From: Agrobacterium tumefaciens str. B6
GTDB lineage: Bacteria; Pseudomonadota; Alphaproteobacteria; Rhizobiales; Rhizobiaceae
Assembly (NCBI RefSeq): GCF_001541315.1
Contig: NZ_LMVK01000017.1
Location: 1 to 58,501, forward strand
Direction: 5' to 3'
DNA length: 58,501 nt
Numbering within the stretch: position 1 is the stretch's first letter; the number at the start of each line of letters is the position of its first letter. This document shows positions 30,961 through 37,481 of the stretch, piece by piece. The translations under genes and the position numbers were made by a program. A model generated the notes under the pieces. The model had not been told where the DNA came from. It worked only from the letters and a program-made list of their open reading frames with translations, and did not search any database.

Positions 30961-31346
30961 CCCGCCGTGCTGGCGAGTTTTTGGTCCCGCTGCTTCTGCA
31001 AAAGCCTCTTGCCCTTGCTCAGAATATGCAAGTTAGCGGCGTCAAGCTTGTTGTACCCGGCCTGAATAATATCAAGATCGGCGACGTGACCGATTGCTGC
31101 CAGTTCATGCATCACGTCGCCAATAGCGACATCGACACTCGGCTTTTGCAGGTTGACCACATCCTCCACCGCAGCGTGCATGCCTTGCGCGTCTCCGCCC
31201 ATGACGTGATACAGCACCAGCGCCTTGCGAAGAAATGCTTCGCGGCGCTCGATTTTATTGTTGAGTATACTTTCGCCAACGCGATCCCGCATCAACTCAA
31301 CAACTCTATTTTGATATTCGCCCATCAGACACCAAATAAAGTTCAC
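30954..31346 (-). CDS. Hypothetical protein, 130 residues
   Basis: I do not recognise this protein. It reads as mostly helical and charged (LMRDRVGESILNNKIERREA, VEDVVNLQKPSVDVAIGDVM) without signal peptide or membrane segment. The start is a GTG at 31346; an ATG at 31325 is an alternative and neither has a strong ribosome site. Its base composition is lower in GC than its neighbours. It stands alone between two ABC operons and its stop lies in the terminator at 30933-30960. It may be a real acquired gene, but expression is uncertain. Confidence 0.5.
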   Translation of the reverse strand: MNFIWCLMGEYQNRVVELMRDRVGESILNNKIERREAFLRKALVLYHVMGGDAQGMHAAVEDVVNLQKPSVDVAIGDVMHELAAIGHVADLDIIQAGYNKLDAANLHILSKGKRLLQKQRDQKLASTAGK

Positions 31347-31587
31347 AATATGCTTCGCGAGGCTACAAACAATCCCCTTAGAACTGGTTAAGGCACGAGG
31401 CTTGCGCGGGTATGACCGTCATTTTCGAAACATGTTACAAAAGCTGGTTTTCATGAGGAAGCATTTCGATACCACGTGCCGCGAAAACACCGGTCGTGAT
31501 GGCTGCGGCGGCGCTATACATTGAGAATCACGGGATGATCACTATTGTGCGATCTCGCATGAGACAAACCCTGCGGGACGGGTATTG

Positions 31588-31653
31588 ATAACCGTCAGGT
31601 TATTTATCACCCCCCTTATTTCATTTTACTTTGGCCACCGCACTCATCAATCT
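31588..31653 (+). promoter_or_regulatory. PcaQ-type promoter before the branched-chain-type ABC operon
   Basis: ATAACC-GTCA-GGTTAT (31588-31603) is a perfect PcaQ-type palindrome. After 17 nt comes TCATTTTACTT (31621-31631), with TTTACT at 31625-31630, and 17 nt later CAATCT (31648-31653). Each element and each spacing equals those before pcaD at 11006-11071. The rest of the 356-bp gap 31347-31702 shows only unstructured AT-richer sequence and a GGGAGGAATTC ribosome site. Confidence 0.75.
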
Positions 31654-31702
31654 GGCAGCCTGGATCGGTGGATGGGAGCCACGGATCAATTGGGAGGAAT
31701 TC

Positions 31703-32875
31703 ATGAAATTACGGATCACCGCCGCCATCGCGGCCATCTGCTTCAGTACTGCCGCTTATGCCGAGACCATCAAGGTCGGCGTGGTCGGTCCGTTCTCCGG
31801 CCCCTTCGCGCTGCAGGGCAAGAACTTCAAGGCCGGCATCGATGCCTGGTTCGCCCTGCACGGCAACAAGGTCGGCGACGACACGGTCGAGGTCGTCTAT
31901 CGCGATGTGCCGCAGGCCGATCCGGCGCAGTCCAAGGCGCTGGCGCAGGAACTGGTGGTCAAGGAAGGCGTGCAATATCTCGCCGGCTTCTATTTCACCC
32001 CCGACGCCATGGCGGTTACGCCGCTTCTGAAGCAGGGCAATGTACCGATGGTCATCATGAATGCCGCCACTTCGGCCATCGTGACCAAGAGCCCCTATGT
32101 GGTGCGCACCTCGTTCACCACCTGGCAGACCTCCACCCCCATCGCCAAGGTGGCGTTTGATGGCGGCGTGAAGAAGGTCATTTCGCTGGTCAGCGATTAT
32201 GGCCCGGGCGTCGATGCCGAGAACGCCTTCAAGGCGGCCTTCACCGCCGCTGGCGGCGAGGTTGTCGAAAGCATCCGCATGCCGCTTTCCACCAATGATT
32301 TCAGCCCGATCATGCAGCGCGTGAAGGATTCCGGCGCGCAAGGCGTCTTCGCCTTCCTGCCGTCGGGCCCGACGACACTCGGTTTCGTCAAGGCCTTCAA
32401 CGATAACGGCCTGAAATCTTCAGGCGTCAAGCTCTTCGCACCGGGTGATCTGACGCAGGAATCCGACCTGCCGGCGCTTGGCGAAGCCGCACTCGGCATG
32501 CAGACGACCTTCCATTACGCCGTCTCGCATGATTCGCCTGAAAACAAGACCTTCGTGGAAGCCGCCACCAAGGCGATCGGCAATCCGAAGGAACTGTCCT
32601 TCCCTTCCGTTGGCGCCTTTGACGGCATGTATGTCATCAGCAAGATGATCGAGGCCACCGGCGGCAAGCAGGATGCTGAAAAGGCAGTGGACGCGGTGAA
32701 GGGTCTTTCCTGGACAAGCCCGCGCGGCCCTGTCAGCATCGATCCGGAAAGCCGCCACATCACGCAGAACATCTATCTGCGCGAAGTGGCCAAGGCCGAT
32801 GACGGCGCCTATTACAACAATGAAGTCCAGACCTTCGAAAAGCAGGGCGATCCGGGCCTCGCCGCCGCGAAGTAA
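31703..32875 (+). CDS. Branched-chain-type ABC binding protein, probable protocatechuate uptake
   Basis: The ATG at 31703 follows GGGAGGAATTC and gives 390 residues with a signal peptide ending FSTAAYA. The fold is type I, LivK/Peripla_BP_6 like (IKVGVVGPFSGPFALQGKN, VVYRDVPQADPAQSKALAQE, VSDYGPGVDAENAF). Family members bind amino acids, urea, amides or aromatic acids. The PcaQ-type promoter and the pca genes nearby argue for protocatechuate or a similar aromatic acid, as reported for a PcaQ-controlled ABC system in Sinorhizobium meliloti. The ligand is an inference. Confidence 0.9.
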   Translation: MKLRITAAIAAICFSTAAYAETIKVGVVGPFSGPFALQGKNFKAGIDAWFALHGNKVGDDTVEVVYRDVPQADPAQSKALAQELVVKEGVQYLAGFYFTPDAMAVTPLLKQGNVPMVIMNAATSAIVTKSPYVVRTSFTTWQTSTPIAKVAFDGGVKKVISLVSDYGPGVDAENAFKAAFTAAGGEVVESIRMPLSTNDFSPIMQRVKDSGAQGVFAFLPSGPTTLGFVKAFNDNGLKSSGVKLFAPGDLTQESDLPALGEAALGMQTTFHYAVSHDSPENKTFVEAATKAIGNPKELSFPSVGAFDGMYVISKMIEATGGKQDAEKAVDAVKGLSWTSPRGPVSIDPESRHITQNIYLREVAKADDGAYYNNEVQTFEKQGDPGLAAAK

Positions 32876-32886
32876 AGGACAGCTTT

Positions 32887-32917
32887 GACAACGTTGTCGG
32901 GCCGCCAGTAGCGGCCC
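32887..32917 (+). promoter_or_regulatory. Palindrome plus hairpin between binding-protein and permease genes
   Basis: GACAACGTTGTC (32887-32898) is a perfect 12-bp palindrome. GGGCCGC (32899-32905) pairs with GCGGCCC (32911-32917). Together they fill the 88-nt spacer and probably lower read-through into the permeases. Confidence 0.5.
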
Positions 32918-32963
32918 GTCTCCGGCCCGGATGGGCATTGCAGCACCGGGAGGGTTTTTCAGC

Positions 32964-33827
32964 ATGCAGACGGTCTTCAGCATCCTCATCGATGCGCTTG
33001 CCTATGGCATGGTCCTGTTCATCATCTCCATCGGCCTTTCGGTCACGATGGGGTTGATGCGAGTCGTCAATCTGGCGCATGGCGCCTTCGCCATGATCGG
33101 CGGTTATCTCGCCTCCTATGCCGCCCACGGCCTCGGCCTCGGTTACGCCCTGGCGATCATCGTCGCCATTGTCGGCACCATCGTCATCGCCATTCCGCTC
33201 GAACGTTTCCTCTATCGCCGCATCTATGGCGCACCGGAGCTGACACAGGTGCTGATGACCATCGGCATCACCTTCTGCATCATCGGCATCGCCAATTTCG
33301 TCTTCGGCCCAACGCTGAAGACCATTCCGCTGCCGCAGCAGCTGGCTGGCCCCACCGATCTCGGCTTCCGCACCATCGCCACGCATCGCATCTTCGCCAT
33401 TGCCTGTGGGCTGGCCGTGGCCGGCGCATTGTGGTTCACCTTCGAAAAAACGGCCTTCGGCATCAAGCTGCGCGCGGCCGTCGACAATGCCGCCATGGCG
33501 GCCGCACTCGGCGTGCGCACCGAAATCATCTATGCCGTCAGCTTCGCCATCGCCGTCGGCCTTGCCGCCATGGGCGGCGTCATCGGAGCGGAACTTTTGC
33601 CGGTCGAACCCTATTATGCGCTGCGCTACATGGTCACCTTCCTGGTGGTGGTTTCTGTTGGCGGCGCAGGCTCCATTCCCGGCGCGCTGATCGCCTGTCT
33701 GCTGCTCGGCGCGATCGACACGACCGGGCGGTATCTTGCCCCCGAATATGGCGAATTCTTCTTTTATCTGGCGGTCATCGTGATCATCACGCTGTTCCCG
33801 CGCGGCCTTCTCGGAAGGGCGAAATGA
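32964..33827 (+). CDS. Branched-chain-type ABC permease (LivH type)
   Basis: The ATG at 32964 follows GGGAGGGTTTTTCAGC and gives 287 residues. LivH features are the N-terminal helix and MGLMRVVNLAHGAFAMIGGY, the loop AVDNAAMAAALGVRTEIIYA for ATPase contact, and VVSVGGAGSIPGALIACLLL. It is an inner-membrane subunit that pairs with the next gene product. It belongs to the putative PcaQ-controlled aromatic acid importer. Confidence 0.91.
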   Translation: MQTVFSILIDALAYGMVLFIISIGLSVTMGLMRVVNLAHGAFAMIGGYLASYAAHGLGLGYALAIIVAIVGTIVIAIPLERFLYRRIYGAPELTQVLMTIGITFCIIGIANFVFGPTLKTIPLPQQLAGPTDLGFRTIATHRIFAIACGLAVAGALWFTFEKTAFGIKLRAAVDNAAMAAALGVRTEIIYAVSFAIAVGLAAMGGVIGAELLPVEPYYALRYMVTFLVVVSVGGAGSIPGALIACLLLGAIDTTGRYLAPEYGEFFFYLAVIVIITLFPRGLLGRAK

Positions 33828-33828
33828 G

Positions 33829-34836
33829 ATGGCGGTGCTCATGAACGACGTGACTGAAACGGCAGAAATCCCGAAGACGCGCTCGCCGCTGCGCGCGCTC
33901 GCAGGGCCGCTCCTCATCATCGCCGCCGCTGTCGCCGGTTATTACCTGTTTCCGGATAATCTGGCGCTGCTCACCCGCATCATCGCCATCGCGCTGCTGG
34001 TGCTGTCGATCGATCTCGTCACCGGTTATTGCGGCGTCGCGACACTTGGCCATGCCGCGCTCTTCGGCGCGGGCGCCTATGCCGCCGGCATTGCCGCGGC
34101 CCATTTCGAGATCACCGATCCGCTGCTGATGACCGCCATCGGCGCGGCGGCGGGCGGTGTGGCCGGGCTGGTCTCCGGCACCGTTCTGCTGCGCGCCCAC
34201 GGCCTGCCGCAGCTCGTTCTCTCCATCGCCGTCATCCACCTGTTCCACGAGGCCGCCAACAAGGCCTCCGGCTGGACCGGCGGCAGCGACGGGCTATCGG
34301 GCGTCTCCCCCGACGCCCTGTTCGGCACTTTCGAATTCGATCTTTTCGGCCGCACCGCCTATATCTATGGCGTCTGTCTGCTGCTTCTCGTCTTCCTCGC
34401 CCTCAAGGTGGTGGTCAATTCGCCCTTCGGCATGTTGTGCCGCGGCGTCAAGCAGGACAGCATCCGAATTCAGGCCATGGGCGGTTCGGTCAACGGCACT
34501 ATTTTGAAGATGTTCGTCATATCAGGCATCGTGGCCGGTATCGGCGGCGCGCTGAACGCCATCTCCACCCAGGTCGTCGGTCTCGACAGCCTCAGCTTTA
34601 CGCTCTCTGCCGAAGGGCTGGTCATGCTGGTGCTCGGCGGCGCGGGCTCGCTCTACGGCGCGCTGATCGGCACCGTCACCTTCATGTGGTTCGAGGACGT
34701 GGTTTCCGCCGCCAATCCGTTCCACTGGCTCACCATTGTCGGCCTGCTGCTGATTGCCGTCGTGCTTTTTGCGCCGCGCGGGCTTTATGGCGCGGGTGAG
34801 CAGATCATCACGCGCATCCGCGGAGGCCGCAAATGA
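33829..34836 (+). CDS. Branched-chain-type ABC permease (LivM type)
   Basis: The protein has 335 residues from the ATG at 33829, 2 nt after the LivH-type stop; an ATG at 33841 is a possible alternative. LivM features are DLVTGYCGVATLGHAALFGAG, GLPQLVLSIAVIHLF, the coupling loop RGVKQDSIRIQAMGGSVN and VLGGAGSLYGALIGTV. Its stop overlaps the next start as ATGA. Confidence 0.91.
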   Translation: MAVLMNDVTETAEIPKTRSPLRALAGPLLIIAAAVAGYYLFPDNLALLTRIIAIALLVLSIDLVTGYCGVATLGHAALFGAGAYAAGIAAAHFEITDPLLMTAIGAAAGGVAGLVSGTVLLRAHGLPQLVLSIAVIHLFHEAANKASGWTGGSDGLSGVSPDALFGTFEFDLFGRTAYIYGVCLLLLVFLALKVVVNSPFGMLCRGVKQDSIRIQAMGGSVNGTILKMFVISGIVAGIGGALNAISTQVVGLDSLSFTLSAEGLVMLVLGGAGSLYGALIGTVTFMWFEDVVSAANPFHWLTIVGLLLIAVVLFAPRGLYGAGEQIITRIRGGRK

Positions 34837-35597
34837 GCGCCATTTTCGAAGTCTCCGGCCTGCAGAAAAATTTCGGCGGCCTCGTCGTTACCAATAATGT
34901 GTCGCTGTCGCTTTCGCCGGGAGACCGCACGGTGCTGATCGGCCCCAATGGCGCCGGCAAGACCACCTTCGTCAATCTCGTCACCGGAAATATCAAGCCC
35001 TCGGCGGGCACAGTACGCATCGCCGGTGAGGGCGTGACAGGCCTCAGGTCCAGCCAGCGGGTAAAGCGCGGCCTCGTCCGGTCGTTCCAGGTCACCCGGC
35101 TGTTTCAGGACATGACGCCGGAGGAACATGTGGCGCTCGCTATTCTCCAGCGTGAAGGCAAGACGGGCCGGGTTTTCGGCCGATACCGCGCCATGCCCTC
35201 GGTGATGAGCGAAGCACGCGACATTCTCGGCACGCTGGGTCTGCTTGGTCTTGCCGAAACCCGGGTGCGCGAAATCGCCTATGGCCAGCAGCGTCTGATC
35301 GAGATCGCGCTCGCCATGGCGCTCCGCCCGAAAATCCTGCTGCTGGACGAACCGGCCGCCGGTGTGCCTTCCACGGAGACGGCGCGGATCGAACAGGCGC
35401 TCGACCGGCTGCCGGCCGATCTCGCCATATTGATGATCGAACACGACATGGATCTGGTCTTCCGTTTTGCCAAACGTGTGGTGGTGCTCGCCGCAGGCGC
35501 GGTCATCTTCGACGGTTCGCCGGATGAAGTGACCAGCAATGCGCAAGTCCGCCAAGCCTATCTGGGAAGTTACGCCGATGCCCGCAGCGCCGCTTGA
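34833..35597 (+). CDS. Branched-chain-type ABC ATP-binding protein (LivG type)
   Basis: The 254-residue ATPase has Walker A GPNGAGKTT, Q-loop VRSFQVTRLFQ, Walker B ILLLDEPAAGV and the switch His in MIEHDMDL. The signature motif position reads AYGQQRLIEIA, the usual LivG variant. It is coupled to the LivM-type gene by ATGA and overlaps the next gene by 20 nt. Confidence 0.92.
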   Translation: MSAIFEVSGLQKNFGGLVVTNNVSLSLSPGDRTVLIGPNGAGKTTFVNLVTGNIKPSAGTVRIAGEGVTGLRSSQRVKRGLVRSFQVTRLFQDMTPEEHVALAILQREGKTGRVFGRYRAMPSVMSEARDILGTLGLLGLAETRVREIAYGQQRLIEIALAMALRPKILLLDEPAAGVPSTETARIEQALDRLPADLAILMIEHDMDLVFRFAKRVVVLAAGAVIFDGSPDEVTSNAQVRQAYLGSYADARSAA

Positions 35598-36294
35598 AAT
35601 CACCAACCTCACCGCCGGTTACGGCCCGACAAGGGTCATCGAGGGCCTGTCGCTTTCCGTGCCATCGGGCTCGCGTTTTGCCGTACTGGGCCGCACCGGC
35701 GTCGGCAAGACCAGCCTCTTCGCCACACTGGCCGGCCAGACGAAACGCTTCGCCGGCGATATCCGCCTCGGCGGACAGGATATCGCCGCCCTGCCGAGTG
35801 CCGCCCGCGCCAAAGCCGGTCTCGGTTACGTGCCGCAGACCCGCGATGTCTTCCCCACACTGACCGTTGAGGAAAACCTCTTCGTCGGCCTCAAAGGCAG
35901 GCCGAAATCAGCCATCGAGGAAGCCTACACGCTGTTTCCACGCCTGAAGGAGCGCCGCCGCAATCTCGGCTCGCAACTTTCCGGCGGCGAACAGCAGATG
36001 CTCTCCACCGCCCGCACCATTCTCGGCCAGCCGCGCGTGCTGCTGCTCGACGAACCGCTCGAAGGCCTCGCCCCCGTCATCTGCGAAGAACTGATGGCGG
36101 CCTTCTCCAAGCTCGCCCAATCCGGCGAAATGACCATTCTTCTTGTCGAACAGCGCATCCAGATGGCCATCGACTTCGCCGACCACGCCATCATCATGGA
36201 ACGCGGCCGCATCGTCTGGGAAGGGCCGTCGAGCGATCTTGCGGAGAACCCTGGTATTATCGATACGCACCTTGGGGTTGGCGGGCTGCACTGA
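35578..36294 (+). CDS. Branched-chain-type ABC ATP-binding protein (LivF type)
   Basis: I start at the ATG at 35578, inside the end of the LivG-type gene, giving 238 residues. Walker A is GRTGVGKTS, signature LSGGEQQ, Walker B VLLLDEPLEGL. The switch position reads LLVEQRIQMA, with Gln in place of the usual His, as is common in LivF-type ATPases. It completes the five-gene importer. Confidence 0.92.
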   Translation: MPAAPLEITNLTAGYGPTRVIEGLSLSVPSGSRFAVLGRTGVGKTSLFATLAGQTKRFAGDIRLGGQDIAALPSAARAKAGLGYVPQTRDVFPTLTVEENLFVGLKGRPKSAIEEAYTLFPRLKERRRNLGSQLSGGEQQMLSTARTILGQPRVLLLDEPLEGLAPVICEELMAAFSKLAQSGEMTILLVEQRIQMAIDFADHAIIMERGRIVWEGPSSDLAENPGIIDTHLGVGGLH

Positions 36295-36307
36295 GTCCCC
36301 CTCACCA

Positions 36308-36341
36308 CCCTCATTCCTTTGCTTGTCACAGGAATGAGGGG
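36308..36341. repeat. Collapsed copy of the interspersed palindromic repeat
   Basis: Only the outer ends remain: CCCTCATTCCTTTGCTTGTC is joined directly to ACAGGAATGAGGGG. It looks like an internal deletion between the arms of a full copy, as expected if the palindrome was cut out during replication. Confidence 0.7.
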
Positions 36342-36397
36342 AGTATGCTGGCCATTCCTGCCCCAAATCCCGTCCATCACTCATACCTCAAAAAACC

Positions 36398-36419
36398 CAA
36401 TGGAATAAAAATTCCATTG
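36398..36419. promoter_or_regulatory. IolR-type operator upstream of iolR
   Basis: CAATGGAAT and ATTCCATTG are perfect arms around AAAA, containing GGAA-N6-TTCC, the IolR motif I recall from Sinorhizobium meliloti. It lies 43 nt before the iolR start, which suggests autoregulation. Confidence 0.65.
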
Positions 36420-36462
36420 CAGTTAAAGTGCACACGATTTCAGTCTGCATGAGGGAATGACA

Positions 36463-37278
36463 ATGACGGCAATCGAGGCGCCAGACTCCGTAAAGGCTTT
36501 TGAGGAGCGGCTGCTCCAGGTCGCGGAGGGTTTGCCGAAACGATTGCGGCAATGCGCCGATTATGTCGCTTCCAATCAGGATCGCATCGCCGTTTCCACC
36601 GTCGCCGAAATGGCCGAAGGCGCCGGCGTGCAGCCTTCGGCCTTCATGCGCTTCTGCCAGATCATGGGTTTTTCCGGCTTTTCGGAAATGCAACGCCTGT
36701 TCCGTGATTCCTATGTCGGCGGCTGGCCGGATTATGCCACGCGGCTCGACCATCTGCGCGAAAAGGGCGATGAAAGCGCCTCCGGCCTGCTTGCGGAATT
36801 CGTGGAGGCCGGCCGTTCCTCGCTGGAAATGCTGCTCAAATCGGTCGATACGCGGCAGCTTGACGAGGCGGTTTCTGCACTGGCAAAAGCGCGCACCGTG
36901 CATATCATCGGTTTGCGGCGCTCTTTTCCCATTGCCAGCTATCTGGCCTATGCCTTCGAGAAGATGAAGGTGCCGGCGGTTCTGCACAGCGCCGTCGGCG
37001 GGCTCGGCAATATCAGCGCCATTTCCCGCGACGACGCCCTGATCGCGATCACCTTTTCCCCCTACTCCGCGGAAACGCTGGAACTTGCGGAAAATGTCCG
37101 CGCCAACGGCATTCCGGTCGTGGCGCTTTCCGATTCCGCCGTCAATCCGCTCCGAAAGTCAGGCGCGACGCTGCTGACCGTGACGGAGATCGATTTCGGC
37201 GCGTTCCGCTCGCTTTCCGCCACGCTCTGTCTCGCCATCACGCTGGCGGTTGCTGTGGGAACACGCCAGACGGCCTGA
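36463..37278 (+). CDS. iolR: RpiR-family regulator of inositol catabolism
   Basis: I start at the ATG at 36463, 6 nt after GAGGGA, giving 271 residues; the ATG at 36457 abuts that site. The N-terminal RpiR helix-turn-helix (DRIAVSTVAEMAEGAGVQPS) is followed by a SIS sugar-isomerase domain (TVHIIGLRRSFPIASYLAYA, ITFSPYSAETLELAENVRAN). In rhizobia the repressor of iolCDEB is of this RpiR type, unlike the DeoR-type IolR of Bacillus. It precedes iolC on the same strand. Confidence 0.88.
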   Translation: MTAIEAPDSVKAFEERLLQVAEGLPKRLRQCADYVASNQDRIAVSTVAEMAEGAGVQPSAFMRFCQIMGFSGFSEMQRLFRDSYVGGWPDYATRLDHLREKGDESASGLLAEFVEAGRSSLEMLLKSVDTRQLDEAVSALAKARTVHIIGLRRSFPIASYLAYAFEKMKVPAVLHSAVGGLGNISAISRDDALIAITFSPYSAETLELAENVRANGIPVVALSDSAVNPLRKSGATLLTVTEIDFGAFRSLSATLCLAITLAVAVGTRQTA

Positions 37279-37326
37279 ATATTTTTATTGAAAACGGGAA
37301 AAATAGAATTTATGATCCAAATCCAT

Positions 37327-37340
37327 GAAACGGGCGTTCC
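37327..37340. promoter_or_regulatory. Near-match IolR site upstream of iolC
   Basis: Read on the minus strand this is GGAA-CGCCCG-TTTC, one base from GGAA-N6-TTCC. It lies about 140 nt before iolC in the iolR-iolC gap. Confidence 0.45.
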
Positions 37341-37446
37341 ATAATCGTCCGTCTCGTGACGGGATATGTGAGCGGAGGAGGCTCACCGAAACGGGATGGC
37401 GATAGGTGGCGGCATGATTGCCTGATCCGCCCGACACCATGAGGCA

Positions 37447-37466
37447 CACCGCGCAAAAGCGCGGTG
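37447..37466 (+). promoter_or_regulatory. Perfect hairpin just before the iolC ribosome site
   Basis: CACCGCGC and GCGCGGTG form an 8-bp stem with an AAAA loop. It ends 4 nt before GGAGG. It could stabilise the mRNA 5' end, modulate translation from the TTG start, or act as an operator. Confidence 0.5.
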
Positions 37467-37481
37467 CTAAGGAGGAAGCTT

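Noticed and set aside
31703..36294. Plain annotation as a branched-chain amino acid transporter
   Set aside because: The family covers many ligands and the promoter shares all elements and spacings with the PcaQ-controlled pcaD promoter, so an aromatic acid is the better guess.
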